From NCBI GenBank assembly GCA_900545445.1, contig UQZH01000003.1, positions 22,101 through 86,100 of the forward strand: a stretch of DNA of 64,000 nucleotides, given 5' to 3'. Source of the DNA: an uncultured Collinsella sp. (GTDB lineage: Bacteria > Actinomycetota > Coriobacteriia > Coriobacteriales > Coriobacteriaceae). This document shows positions 49,805-62,275 of the stretch, in pieces; positions within the stretch are counted from its first letter, which is position 1, and the number at the start of each line of letters is the position of its first letter. Both the position numbers and the translations under genes were made by a program. Under the pieces are notes generated by a model. The model made no database searches and had not been told where the DNA came from. It was given only the letters and a program-made list of their open reading frames with translations.

Positions 49805-50539
49805 CTACGCAAGCCCCAGGTGCGCTTTAACCTCGGCAGCACGACGACGGGACACGGGCACCGTCGAGGTTACGCGATCGAGCCTGAGCTCCATAAGACC
49901 CGTAGAGCCGATCTCGACATTGTGCACGTCTTCCAAATTGACCAGATAGCTGCGGTGGACACGGATAAACCCCTCGGAGGCCAGGCGCCGCTCGAGCGAG
50001 GAAATCGACTCATTGATCAGGTATGTCCCCTCGGCGCAGACGGCGTTGCAAAAATCGGCGCGCGCCTCAAAGTAGCAGACATCCGCCACGGGAATGAACA
50101 CCCTTTTGCCCCCACGATCAACCGTCAGGCGCAAAGGCTGGCGCGGAGCATGAACGACACGGCGAGCGCCCAGGGCAGCCTCGATCTTGTCGAGTGCCTT
50201 TGACAAGCGGGCATCCTCGACCGGTTTGACAATGTAATCGACAGCATCGAGGTTATAGGCATCAGCCGCATACTCGGCAAATGCCGTAACAAACACCACG
50301 ACCGGCGGCGTCTTTAGGTTCTGCAGCGTCTCGGCAAGCTCAATTCCCGAGCGGCCGGGCATGGTAATGTCTAAAAACAGCACGTCGGGCTTGTTCGTCA
50401 GAATCGACTCCACGGCTTCGGTGACATTGCCCGCCTCGGCAATCTGACCCACACGCGCATCCTTTTCCAACAGATAGCGTAGCTCGGCCCTAATGGGAGG
50501 CTCGTCATCAACCACCAAGATGTTCCAGCCTTCGGACAT
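49805..50539 (-). CDS. LytTR-family response regulator (pair 2)
   Basis: A 244-residue response regulator closely related to that of pair 1: receiver domain with DDE (11-13), phospho-Asp57 (FLDITMPG) and Lys of VKPVED, then a LytTR domain (PVADVCYFEARADFCNAV, GFIRVHRSYLVNLEDV, VPVSRRR). It is partner of the kinase 38 bases upstream. Confidence 0.93.
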   Translation of the reverse strand: MSEGWNILVVDDEPPIRAELRYLLEKDARVGQIAEAGNVTEAVESILTNKPDVLFLDITMPGRSGIELAETLQNLKTPPVVVFVTAFAEYAADAYNLDAVDYIVKPVEDARLSKALDKIEAALGARRVVHAPRQPLRLTVDRGGKRVFIPVADVCYFEARADFCNAVCAEGTYLINESISSLERRLASEGFIRVHRSYLVNLEDVHNVEIGSTGLMELRLDRVTSTVPVSRRRAAEVKAHLGLA

Positions 50540-50577
50540 ATGCGCTTCCCCTCTTTTTCTCTCAATCCAACCGCGTG

Positions 50578-51969
50578 CTACACCGTTAGCGGCGCCGGCT
50601 CATGCGGCTCGCCGTTCAACTCTACGATGACCTGTGTTCCCACGCCCTCCTGGGACTTCACGCGCATGCCAGAATCTTCTCCGTAAAAGAAATGGATGCG
50701 CTGAAGCACGTTGAAGAGCGCCAGGCCGCAACCTCGTTTGATGGAGCCGTCGGCGGTAATGCTCTCGGGCTCCTCTCGGCGATGCTGCTCAAACAGATGC
50801 GCGCAGACTTCTTCGCCCATACCGATGCCGTCATCTTCGACGATGATCTCCAAGCCGTCATCGGTCTCAAAAGCCCTAACACGAATAGAAAGCGGCTCGG
50901 TCTCGCGCTGCGCATGCTTGATGCAGTTTTCGAGCAGCGGCTGCAAGATAAACGGCGGCACCAGGCTGTCGCGCACCTCAAAGTCGATGTCGACCGAAAC
51001 GCGCAGACGGCCGTCGCCATACCGGGCCTGCATAAGATTGATATAACGAGTGCCCTGTTCCACCTCGTGCTCGAGCGTGGTGAGCGTATCGGAATCAGAA
51101 AGCGTCTGACGATAGTAGTTGGAAAAGTCGATCAGCAGCGATCGTGCCTTGTCGGGCTCGGTTCGAACGAGCGACACGATCGTGCTAATGGTATTGAATA
51201 GAAAATGCGGATCGACCTGCGACTGCAGGGCGCGAAGCTCAACGCGGGCCGTGAGCTCGTCCTGGCGCTCGAGCTCAAAGCTGGCGAGCTGCGTGGAAAT
51301 GAGGTCGGCAAAACCCGAGGCAAGGGCCGTCTGGCGCATATCGATGCTGCTCAGGCGGGGGTAATACAGCTCGAGTGTGCCCACGCAATGCCCACGCACG
51401 GTAAGCGGCGCGACAATGCCGGCGCGCAGGCGGGGAAAATAGCCGCCCGTCTCATTGGAGGCGTCACGCGAAAACGCGCTCTGCTCGCCCGTCTCAATCA
51501 CGTTAAGTGTGGTCTTGAGCACGACCGGGGTGCCGGCAGGGCACTTTGCCGAGTCCTCGCCCCAGCTTGCCAGCACCTGCTTGCCGTCGGTAAAGCAGAT
51601 GGCAGAAGCAATGGTCTCGGACAGGATGATTTTAGAGGCGCCCAGGGCCGCTTCGGGCGTAAGGCCGCGCGACGTGTAGGCGAATATTTTTGATGCGATA
51701 GCGAGCGTACGGTCGGTTGCGCTCGATGTGAGGTCGTCGGGGACCACAAAGACATATGAGAAGAAGAAGCACAGCATGACCAGGCCGGCAATAACGACAA
51801 CGCCCGGAACGGGATTGGGATTATCGGTTAAATCCCAGATAAGCAGCAGGATAAGCGCCGGAACGACAATACCGAGCAGGATGGCCTGAACCACGTGCTG
51901 AGCCGTACGAAAGACCTTGGTAGAGTTGTAGCTCTTGCCCAGAATCAGCCTGTTTAAATCCACCGTCAT
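50578..51969 (-). CDS. LytS-type sensor histidine kinase (pair 2)
   Basis: A 463-residue kinase with the same layout as pair 1: two membrane helices (about 25-45 and 55-76), a GAF-like region (90-230), QVDPHFLFNTIS with phospho-His255 and the ATPase N-box LENCIKHA and DDGIGM. The ATG at 51969 sits directly behind GAGGGG, so the GTG two codons later (51963, better spacing) may be the true start. The kinase-regulator order and short gap match pair 1, pointing to an old duplication. Confidence 0.9.
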   Translation of the reverse strand: MTVDLNRLILGKSYNSTKVFRTAQHVVQAILLGIVVPALILLLIWDLTDNPNPVPGVVVIAGLVMLCFFFSYVFVVPDDLTSSATDRTLAIASKIFAYTSRGLTPEAALGASKIILSETIASAICFTDGKQVLASWGEDSAKCPAGTPVVLKTTLNVIETGEQSAFSRDASNETGGYFPRLRAGIVAPLTVRGHCVGTLELYYPRLSSIDMRQTALASGFADLISTQLASFELERQDELTARVELRALQSQVDPHFLFNTISTIVSLVRTEPDKARSLLIDFSNYYRQTLSDSDTLTTLEHEVEQGTRYINLMQARYGDGRLRVSVDIDFEVRDSLVPPFILQPLLENCIKHAQRETEPLSIRVRAFETDDGLEIIVEDDGIGMGEEVCAHLFEQHRREEPESITADGSIKRGCGLALFNVLQRIHFFYGEDSGMRVKSQEGVGTQVIVELNGEPHEPAPLTV

Positions 51970-52000
51970 CCCCTCTTGTCCATAGCACCCATAGCAACAA

Positions 52001-52022
52001 AGAGGGCCGCAAGCGACCCTCT
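52001..52022 (-). terminator. Terminator-like hairpin after the amidohydrolase gene
   Basis: AGAGGG-CGC/GCG-CCCTCT stem; on the minus strand followed by TTTGTTG. It separates the permease/amidohydrolase operon from LytS pair 2. Confidence 0.55.
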
Positions 52023-52080
52023 CCATTGCATTATGCAATCAAAAACTGTGTTTTACATCCAGCCATCGACAAACGGTATC

Positions 52081-53358
52081 TTAGGCGCTGTATTTGTTGG
52101 CCTCGCCAAAGGTGCCAGCCTCGACAATCCAGCCGTCCTTCATGATGACGTCCATGTTGTCGGTGTTGAGCACGTGGATGTCGGCGGCGACGTCACCGTT
52201 GACGACCAGCAGGTCGGCGCACTTGCCGGCCTCGATAGAACCGGTCTCGTCCTCGATGTGGCACATCTTGGCACCGTTGAGGGTAGCGCAGGTGATGGTC
52301 TCGACCGGGGTGAAGCCGATCTTGTCGACGAACTCGTACATCTCCTCGATGGAGCAGGTGCCGTACGGGGTGACGAAGGAGAAGGAGTCGGAGCCGATCG
52401 TCATGACGACGCCGCGCTTCTTGGCCTCGCGCAGGCAGTCGTAGTTGCGCTGCAGCTCCTTCTCGACCAGGGTGCCCTCGTACTTGTCGTGCAGCTCGGG
52501 GACGTAGACGGGCGGATAGGTGGCGTACCAGGTGGGCAGGAAGGCGATCGTCGGAGTGAAGAAGGTGCCCTGCTCGGCCATGAGGTCCATGGTGCGCTCA
52601 TCGATATCAAAGCCGTGAATCAGCTGCTCGCAGCCAAAGCGAACGGAATCGTAGGCAGCGGCGTGGTTGTTGTAGCAGTGGCTCCACACGGGGATACCGA
52701 CCATCTTTGCCTCTTCGACCACGGCCTGGATCTCCTCGGAGCAATAGTGCTGGTCGCGACCGGAGTCCCAGCGCCAGATGCCGCCACCGGTAGCCCAGAT
52801 CTTGATGGCATCGGGGTTCTCGCGCAGGCGACGACGGACGGCCTTGCGCAGATCCCAGGGACCATCGACCTGGTCGCCCCAGGGGTGGGATTCCTTGTTG
52901 AGCTCCTGGGTGCAGTGGTGGGAGTCACCGTGGCCGGCAACACGGCAGAAGCCCAGGCCGGTGGCCAGAACGCGCGGGCCCTTAAAGACGCCCTTGTCGA
53001 TGCAGTCGCGAATCTGGATACCAAAGCGGCCGATCTCGCAGACGGTGGTGAGGCCGTGGGTGAGGCAGTCGTAGGCCTGCTTGACGGCGACGGCCTGCTT
53101 CTCGAGGAGCGGCTGCATGACCCAGTCGGTGTCATCGTCGGTCAGGTTGCCCGAGAAGTGCAGGTGGGTGTCGATCAGGCCGGGAAGGACGGTCTTGCCG
53201 GCGGCGTCGATAACCTCAACGCCCTCGGGAAGGTCCTGCATAGCACCGGCGTACTCGATCTTGCCGTTGTCGTCGACGAGAACGAGGGAGTTCTCGACCG
53301 GCTCGGCGCCGGTACCGTCGATGAGCTTACCGCCAACGATTGCATACTTAGTGGACAT
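52081..53358 (-). CDS. Imidazolonepropionase-like amidohydrolase / metal-dependent dipeptidase
   Basis: A 425-residue amidohydrolase. Metal motif I is DTHLHFSG (63-70); the metal-bridging Lys is in DAIKIWATGG; His ligands follow in VWSHCYNN and LIHGFDID; the final Asp is in IGSDSFS. The group includes Xaa-Pro/Xaa-Arg-type dipeptidases and N-acyl-amino-acid hydrolases. AAGGAGG precedes the start. It follows an amino-acid permease on the same strand, so the pair probably imports and hydrolyses an amino-acid derivative (inference). Confidence 0.87.
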   Translation of the reverse strand: MSTKYAIVGGKLIDGTGAEPVENSLVLVDDNGKIEYAGAMQDLPEGVEVIDAAGKTVLPGLIDTHLHFSGNLTDDDTDWVMQPLLEKQAVAVKQAYDCLTHGLTTVCEIGRFGIQIRDCIDKGVFKGPRVLATGLGFCRVAGHGDSHHCTQELNKESHPWGDQVDGPWDLRKAVRRRLRENPDAIKIWATGGGIWRWDSGRDQHYCSEEIQAVVEEAKMVGIPVWSHCYNNHAAAYDSVRFGCEQLIHGFDIDERTMDLMAEQGTFFTPTIAFLPTWYATYPPVYVPELHDKYEGTLVEKELQRNYDCLREAKKRGVVMTIGSDSFSFVTPYGTCSIEEMYEFVDKIGFTPVETITCATLNGAKMCHIEDETGSIEAGKCADLLVVNGDVAADIHVLNTDNMDVIMKDGWIVEAGTFGEANKYSA

Positions 53359-53429
53359 GGTTCCTCCTTATGGATCCATATAGTGGGCGAGGCCATGTTG
53401 GGTTAAGGCCTCACAAAGCTACCCAAGTG

Positions 53430-53484
53430 GCGCCGGGTTCGGTGCGCGGGAGAGAGGGTCCCGCGCACCCGATCCGCCCCGGCT
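53430..53484 (-). promoter_or_regulatory. Large GC-rich hairpin between permease and amidohydrolase genes
   Basis: GGTGCGCGGGA/TCCCGCGCACC core extended by GCCGGG/CCCGGC, without a T run. Because both genes read leftward through it, it may balance expression of the two rather than terminate. Confidence 0.5.
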
Positions 53485-53489
53485 AGGCG

Positions 53490-54941
53490 TTACTTTTTGC
53501 GGGAATTGGTGAAAGCCATGAGGGCCAGGCCAATAGCCAACCAGCCGATCACGATGCTCCACTCCACCATGTTGAGGGAGGCGGGAGAGAACGGGATCAC
53601 GAGCAGGCCGATGATGATGGCGCAGGCGGCGATAGCGAGGCCGATGCCAAACTTGCCGCCGGGCACCTCGTAGGGACGAGGCAGGTCGGGCTCGGTGAAG
53701 CGCATGCGCAGGCAGGCGAGCGCGACCATGCCGCAGGAGAAGATGAAGGCGAGAGCCGACACGTTGGTCAGGGGGATGAGCATGTTCTTGCCCAGGAACG
53801 GACCGATGACGGTGATGACGCCCAGAACGACGCAGGCAAGCTTGGGAGCGCCGGACTTGGGGTCGACCTCGGCGAATTTCTCGGGCAGCTGGCCCTTGCG
53901 GCCCATGGCGAGCATGATACGGCTCGTGGCGCCGTAGAAGGAGTTCATCGGGCCCATGGGTCCAAGCGTGGCGATGACGAGCATGGCCAGGTACAGAAGC
54001 ATGTTGATGCCCTTGAGGCAGGCAAGCGCGGGAACCGGGCTCTTAACAAACTCATGCCAGTCGAGGATGGTGCCGAACGAGTAGATGCAGACCATGTAGA
54101 AGCCGCCGGCGGCCAGCAGGGCCAGGGAGATGATCTTGCCGAATTTGTTCCAGTTGAGGCCCTCGGCTGCTTCCTCAGCCTGCTGAGGAATGGTGTCGAA
54201 ACCGGCGTAGAAGAACGGGGTCAGAACCAGGACCGACACGATGCCGGCGAACAGGCTGGTGCTCTCGGTAGCGGCCTTACCGCCGCCAGCGCCGGCGACC
54301 TGGGAGAACACGGGCATGGCGTTGTCCGGCGAGCCGGTGAACAGCGATACGCCCATGGCGAGCAGCATGCCGCAGAGCAGGGCCTTGGTCAGGAAGGCCT
54401 GAAGCTTGGCGGCCGAGCTGGCACCGCGGAAGTTGAGGAAGATAACGTAGACTGCAAAGCCGAGCGCAATCAGCGTCGGGAACAGATAAACGTCAGCGCC
54501 CAGGATGGTGTAGAGCTTGACGGCGCGCAGCCACTCAAGACCGGGCAGACTACCGAACATCTCGGACACGAGGGTCGAGATGGCGATGGCCTCCCACGGG
54601 CACAGGATGCCGTTGCCCAGGGCCAGGAGCCAACCGGTGATGTAGCTCAGCGTACGGCCAAAGCTACGATCGACATACTCGACAATGCCACCCGAGATGG
54701 GGATAGCAGCCGTGAGCTCACCGAAAACAGCTCCGACGGGCACGAGGAAGATTGCACCCAAGAGGAATGCGATCATAGCGGGAACGGGACCGCCGCCCAC
54801 GACCATCCAGTCGCCGACCTGCAGAACCCAACCGGTACCGATGATGGCGCCGAAACCGATGGTGAAGAAGTTCCAGAGCGAAAGCGTTTTCTTCATGCCG
54901 CCGTCACCCTCGACTGCAACTTCTGCGTTCTTGTCCGCCAT
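53490..54941 (-). CDS. APC-family amino-acid permease
   Basis: A 483-residue transporter with 12 predicted helices. The first helix has the APC substrate motif GFGAIIGTGWVL (about 29-40), and PISGGIVEYVDRSFGR is in helix 3. Cation-independent uptake or exchange of amino acids is the usual role. The start at 54941 follows AGGAGGGG. It is first gene of the operon with the amidohydrolase 131 bases downstream. Confidence 0.92.
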   Translation of the reverse strand: MADKNAEVAVEGDGGMKKTLSLWNFFTIGFGAIIGTGWVLQVGDWMVVGGGPVPAMIAFLLGAIFLVPVGAVFGELTAAIPISGGIVEYVDRSFGRTLSYITGWLLALGNGILCPWEAIAISTLVSEMFGSLPGLEWLRAVKLYTILGADVYLFPTLIALGFAVYVIFLNFRGASSAAKLQAFLTKALLCGMLLAMGVSLFTGSPDNAMPVFSQVAGAGGGKAATESTSLFAGIVSVLVLTPFFYAGFDTIPQQAEEAAEGLNWNKFGKIISLALLAAGGFYMVCIYSFGTILDWHEFVKSPVPALACLKGINMLLYLAMLVIATLGPMGPMNSFYGATSRIMLAMGRKGQLPEKFAEVDPKSGAPKLACVVLGVITVIGPFLGKNMLIPLTNVSALAFIFSCGMVALACLRMRFTEPDLPRPYEVPGGKFGIGLAIAACAIIIGLLVIPFSPASLNMVEWSIVIGWLAIGLALMAFTNSRKK

Positions 54942-55301
54942 TGTTCCCCTCCTTTCCTTTTTGACGCCCCTTGGCGTCACCCCTTGCGCGATCCGTTTTG
55001 CCGCGCGCTTTTATTTCGTGGCTTTAAGATACGGCCTTGGCACAGCAACGCCGCTTGTGGCTCGACCGAAGGCAGAACTGCAAAACGAGCGGCGCCGTTT
55101 TTGGGACGAACGGCACAGTTTGCAGCTCATTGTTGCCGCCCGCCCGACGGGCGTACGCTCATCGGACGCATATAGAGATGTTTTTGAGGCCGTGTGTTTT
55201 GCGCCTTTCGTACCGTTTACCGAGCTTTTGACGCGCAGACCCCTTTGTTGCACATCTTTTTTGTAGGATAGACAGGTTATACATGAGACAAGGCGGTACG
55301 A
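54942..55301. other. Divergent gap between permease and C39 peptidase genes
   Basis: 360 bases without a gene. They carry the two divergent promoters; none gives a clear -35/-10 pair. A short inverted repeat TGACGCCCCTTGGCGTCA is at 54961-54978 just upstream of the permease ribosome site. Nothing else seen. Confidence 0.45.
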
Positions 55302-56336
55302 ATGGCATACGGATACAACGACGGTGATCAACGGCGACAAAGTGTTCGCCTTGCTGGCCGTACCACGCCGACGCCCAGAAGGGCCACGAGCAGCAATCTG
55401 CAACGCCCTCAAGAGCAACCCAGACCTTCGTCTCGGCAGCAGACAAGCAGAACACGGCAGAGTGGCCGTCCGAGCACGGCCACAAGCGCGCAGCAAGATA
55501 GCCGCTTGGGCGCGCGCACTCGACAGCGTCAGGCCGAGGTTCCGCAACTGCGCCGCAATGGCGCACGTCAGCCCGGCATCCATATCAACTGCTTCTTTTC
55601 GCATCCCCAAGGCGGACGCGACGGCAAGCCTTACCGCTCGACATCGTACGTGAATGCCCCCGCCCTGTCAGCTCGTCGACTTCACCTCGCACTGTGCTCT
55701 ATCCTCACCTGTCTGGTCTTTGTGCTTATGAGCTCCTGTATGTCCCACGGCTCGGCCGGCCTCGATCCAACCGCCGAGGATAAGCTGCTCAAGGCTCCGG
55801 TCGCGCCCGGCTACTCGTTTGCGTTTTCGACCCCGCGTTCGCAGTGGCAAGCCGGCACCATGCCCCATATCTATCAGATCGACCCGGCATGGTCGGAGCT
55901 GCCCTACGCCGGCGGTACCATCCGCCAAAATGCCTGCGGCCCTACCTGCCTTACCATGGTCTACATCTATAAGACCGGCCATACCGATATGACACCGGTC
56001 GATATGTGCGCTCTTTCCGAGGCGGGCAACTATGCGCCCACCGGTGCCACCGAGTGGTCGTTTATGACAAGCGGCGCATGGCAGCTGGGCCTTAACGGAA
56101 CTGAACTCCATATCGATCGTAGCTCTATCACCCAGGCGCTGCGCTCGGGTGCGCCCATCATCGCATCGGTTCGTCCCGGCACTTTTACCAACGTTGGACA
56201 CTATATCGTGCTCTGGGGAATCGACGGCGCCGATCAAGTGGGAGTCTACGACCCCAACTCGCAAAGCCGCAGCGCTCGCCGCTGGGGCGTCGTAGAAGTC
56301 CTCAACGAAATCGAAGCCATGTGGGCCTACTACTAG
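55302..56336 (+). CDS. Membrane-anchored C39-like cysteine peptidase
   Basis: A 344-residue protein. Residues 1-125 are basic, low in hydrophobics and rich in Arg/Ser/Gln/Thr, probably a disordered cytoplasmic region; 128-146 is a single membrane helix; 165-344 is a papain-like C39-type domain with Cys212 (NACGPTCL), His300 (VGHYIVLWG) and Asp317 (VYDPNS). The catalytic domain would lie outside the cell. C39 peptidases usually cut double-glycine leaders of bacteriocins inside ABC exporters; free ones may trim wall or surface peptides. No bacteriocin precursor or ABC partner is adjacent. Only a weak ribosome site (GGCGG) precedes the ATG. Confidence 0.75.
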   Translation: MAYGYNDGDQRRQSVRLAGRTTPTPRRATSSNLQRPQEQPRPSSRQQTSRTRQSGRPSTATSAQQDSRLGARTRQRQAEVPQLRRNGARQPGIHINCFFSHPQGGRDGKPYRSTSYVNAPALSARRLHLALCSILTCLVFVLMSSCMSHGSAGLDPTAEDKLLKAPVAPGYSFAFSTPRSQWQAGTMPHIYQIDPAWSELPYAGGTIRQNACGPTCLTMVYIYKTGHTDMTPVDMCALSEAGNYAPTGATEWSFMTSGAWQLGLNGTELHIDRSSITQALRSGAPIIASVRPGTFTNVGHYIVLWGIDGADQVGVYDPNSQSRSARRWGVVEVLNEIEAMWAYY

Positions 56337-56358
56337 TCATTTAAGTCCCCAATGACTA
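56334..56358. repeat. Repeat family E, copy 2 (short)
   Basis: TAGTCATTTAAGTCCCCAAT ending GACTA, related to 18482-18539. It includes the stop codon of the C39 peptidase gene. Confidence 0.5.
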
Positions 56359-56371
56359 GGTGAATAGCAAA

Positions 56372-56401
56372 AGCCCCGCAGTCGGAGCGGACTGCGGGGC
56401 T
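56372..56401 (-). terminator. Terminator of arcC, probably bidirectional
   Basis: Perfect 12-pair stem AGCCCCGCAGTC with 6-base loop; followed by TTTT on the minus strand. It lies between convergent genes. Confidence 0.8.
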
Positions 56402-56466
56402 CATGAAGAGAGGCTAGTTTGTGGGCGCTTTGCCTGGCGCCCACGAGAGATGCAACAGAGTAGAGG

Positions 56467-57429
56467 TTACTCGTGGATGCGGGTACCGGAGAGGCCGGCC
56501 ATGGTCTCGGCGGCCTTGTCCAGAGCGCCGATGATGCAGGTGCGGCCCTTGCGGGAACGGGCGAACTTGATGGCAGCGCGGACCTTGGGCTCCATGGAAC
56601 CCTTGCCGAACTGACCCTCGTCGGCCAGACGCTCGGCCTCGTCGGCGGTGAGGTCCTCGAGCTCCTCCTGGTTGGGCTTGCCAAAGTTGATGGCGACATG
56701 CTCGACGGCGGTCAGCAGGAACAGAACGTCGGCGTCGCAGTCCTCGGCCAGCAGCTCGCCGCCCAGGTCCTTGTCGATGACGGCGGGGACGCCCTTGTAG
56801 CAGCCCTTGTTCTCGTAGTCGCGGACGACGGGGATGCCGCCGCCACCGCAGGCGATGACGATGAACTCGTTGTCGAGCAGGTTGAGGATGGAGTCAGCCT
56901 CGACGATCTTCTTGGGATCGGGGGAAGCGACGACGCGACGCCAGCCGCGGCCGGAATCCTCGACGAAGACCTTGGAGGGATCCTCGGCCATGAACTCCTT
57001 GGCCTGCTCCTCGGTATAGAAGGGGCCGATCGGCTTAGTCGGGTTCTTGAACGCGGGATCATCCGGGTCGCACTCGATCTGGGTGACGACGGTGGCGGCG
57101 TGCCAACGCTTATAGCGCTTGTGCATCTCGCGGCCGATGCCCTGCTGCAGGTGATAACCAATGTAGCCCTGGGACATGGCGCCGCACTCGGGCAGCGGCA
57201 TCTCGGGGGTGCCGATGGCGTCGTGGGCAGCGGCGAAGGCGTTCTGGATCATGCCGACCTGCGGGCCGTTGCCGTGGGTGATGATGATCTCGTTACCCTG
57301 CTCGATCAGGCCGAGAAGAGCGTGAGCGGTGTTGCTCACGGCCTCGATCTGCTCAACGGGGTTGTTGCCGAGGGCGTTGCCGCCAAGGGCGACGACAATA
57401 CGATCGGGCTTGCCAAGAGGCTTAGACAT
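56467..57429 (-). CDS. arcC: Carbamate kinase
   Basis: A 320-residue amino-acid-kinase-family enzyme that makes ATP and carbamate from carbamoyl phosphate, the last step of the arginine deiminase route. N-terminal VVALGGNALGNNP, EAGKRSG-like GNGPQVG (ITHGNGPQVGMI at about 55), central VIACGGGGIPVV and DKDLGGELLA are diagnostic. The ATG at 57429 follows AGAAAGGA at a long spacing. No arcA or arcB is in the window. Confidence 0.96.
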   Translation of the reverse strand: MSKPLGKPDRIVVALGGNALGNNPVEQIEAVSNTAHALLGLIEQGNEIIITHGNGPQVGMIQNAFAAAHDAIGTPEMPLPECGAMSQGYIGYHLQQGIGREMHKRYKRWHAATVVTQIECDPDDPAFKNPTKPIGPFYTEEQAKEFMAEDPSKVFVEDSGRGWRRVVASPDPKKIVEADSILNLLDNEFIVIACGGGGIPVVRDYENKGCYKGVPAVIDKDLGGELLAEDCDADVLFLLTAVEHVAINFGKPNQEELEDLTADEAERLADEGQFGKGSMEPKVRAAIKFARSRKGRTCIIGALDKAAETMAGLSGTRIHE

Positions 57430-57979
57430 TGCTGGAATCCTTTCTGTAAAAGGCCTACAACCCATTAATAACCCGTGTCCGTGCGATACACGAGTTTATT
57501 AAGGTTTATATTCCTGTTATCCCTTATTTTATTCATTTTGAAAACAGTTGAACGGTGAACGGTCATTTTTACCCGCTCAGCGTAAAGAAGCCCAGCTTAG
57601 GCATATCTACGCCATTTACGTGCGACTTTATTTTAATAGAGCAGGGATTAGACCAGATTATGCAAACTATATCTCTGCTAAACACAAAACAGACAGCGTA
57701 ATATCTTACTCGCACTATACGAGATTCTATGCATTAATAAGACGAGTATGCACCCCTGCAAAAACATGGGGCTTTTCATTCAGCATAAGGAATAAAGATG
57801 AGCTCCAAAAAGGCAACCAGCCCCAAAGCACGGGGATAGAAGGCAACAACAGCCAAAACCTCCATCCATCCCCAAAGCGGCGCGAGGTTTCGCGGCAAAG
57901 CCGCGAAACAGCGAAGGGGACAAAAGACCCCCACAACCACGTCCTTCATCCGCCCCCACAATCCGAGGACGTAGTCGTA
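57430..57979. other. AT-rich gap upstream of arcC
   Basis: About 550 bases without a convincing gene. The part next to arcC (57430-57560) is AT-rich and carries its promoter region; an imperfect repeat CCGTGT ... ACACG is at 57475-57495. A hairpin GTTTCGCGGC/GCCGCGAAAC lies near 57888-57910. Short frames in the region lack family likeness. Confidence 0.45.
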
Positions 57980-58104
57980 GCAGGATCTGAGGGCTAACCT
58001 TCGCGGACACTCCGCAGGACGAAAGAACCCCCGCCGCACGTAGTGCGCAGCGGGGGTTCTTTCATGTCCGAGGACGTCCGCGAAGGTTAGCCCTCAGATC
58101 CTGC
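57980..58104. repeat. Nested palindrome with perfect 29-base outer arms (element O)
   Basis: Outer arms 57980-58008 and 58076-58104 are exact inverted copies (arm begins GCAGGATCTGAGGGCTAACC). An inner hairpin GAAAGAACCCCCGC/GCGGGGGTTCTTTC (58021-58034, 58050-58063) nests inside. It follows the nifJ stop by 10 bases and probably terminates or protects that transcript. Confidence 0.8.
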
Positions 58105-58114
58105 GGTGGGAGAC

Positions 58115-61654
<3,540 letters not shown>

Positions 61655-62052
61655 ATACCCCTCTCCTCTCATATAGGTATACAGGCCCCGGCGATTGCCG
61701 GGATGCTGGCGTGATGGGTTTTTCGCTGTTGCTTCCAATCATCTGGCAGGCAGACTGAGCAGCAGGCACATGGCGTGGAGAGAAGGCATGCCAAGGCGAG
61801 GAGGGCTGCACGCGCTCCACAGGCCCAGCTACCCGTCTTGCACATGACCGAGCGCCGCAAAGGCCGCATGCCGGATGCTCCCGGGCACGCCCCGGCGATG
61901 GGAAGCGCCCGCAACGGAAATCCGCATGCGGGCTTATTGTACCCCGCCGCCAAGCCATATTTCGACAAATATAGGTGGGCGGTAAAGGTTTACCTTAGGT
62001 GACTGCCAAGGGGCGAGATGGCCCCTCGGACGGAAAAGTCGCAGCCTGCATC
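61655..62052. other. nifJ upstream region
   Basis: About 400 bases without a gene. A possible -10 TACAAT (61936-61941, minus strand) would imply a leader of about 280 bases. A perfect inverted repeat ATATTT-CGAC-AAATAT is at 61957-61972, and GGTAAAGGTTTACC at 61981-61994. I recognise no riboswitch. Confidence 0.45.
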
Positions 62053-62169
62053 GAGAGTGGATAATCTCCCACTTTTTGCCTGTATCTTGACCAAAAGTGG
62101 GAGATTATCCACTCTCATGGGTTGTGCGTCCGAAAATTCTCTCTCGTGCGTCCGGAAATCCACTCTCGT
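62053..62169. repeat. Repeat family A, copy 3 with a family-wide base change
   Basis: Same architecture as copies 1 and 2, but CACGCTC is CACTCTC or TCTCTC in all four units (arms GAGAGTGGATAATCTCCCAC and GTGGGAGATTATCCACTCTC; tail units end TCTCTCG and ACTCTCG). It lies between nifJ and the FHA gene. Confidence 0.8.
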
Positions 62170-62192
62170 TTCTCTATCGCCGACCACACGGC

Positions 62193-62259
62193 AGTTGCGG
62201 TGAAATGGGGACTGTTTTTGCCGGTCGCGGCCTTAAACAGTCCCTATTTCACCGCAACT
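62193..62259. repeat. Repeat family D, copy 2
   Basis: Perfect but for two bases: AGTTGCGGTGAAATGGGGAC (from 62193) and GTCCCTATTTCACCGCAACT (to 62259), with a 17-base loop. It lies 16 bases beyond the FHA gene stop. Confidence 0.78.
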
Positions 62260-62275
62260 CATTGGGGGGGATGAG

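Noticed and set aside
57548..57997. A 149-codon plus-strand frame upstream of arcC
   Set aside because: Its composition changes midway, it has no ribosome site, it runs into palindrome O and has no family likeness.
61655..62040. Riboswitch in the long nifJ leader
   Set aside because: The leader length depends on a weak promoter guess, and I see no known aptamer pattern or terminator switch.
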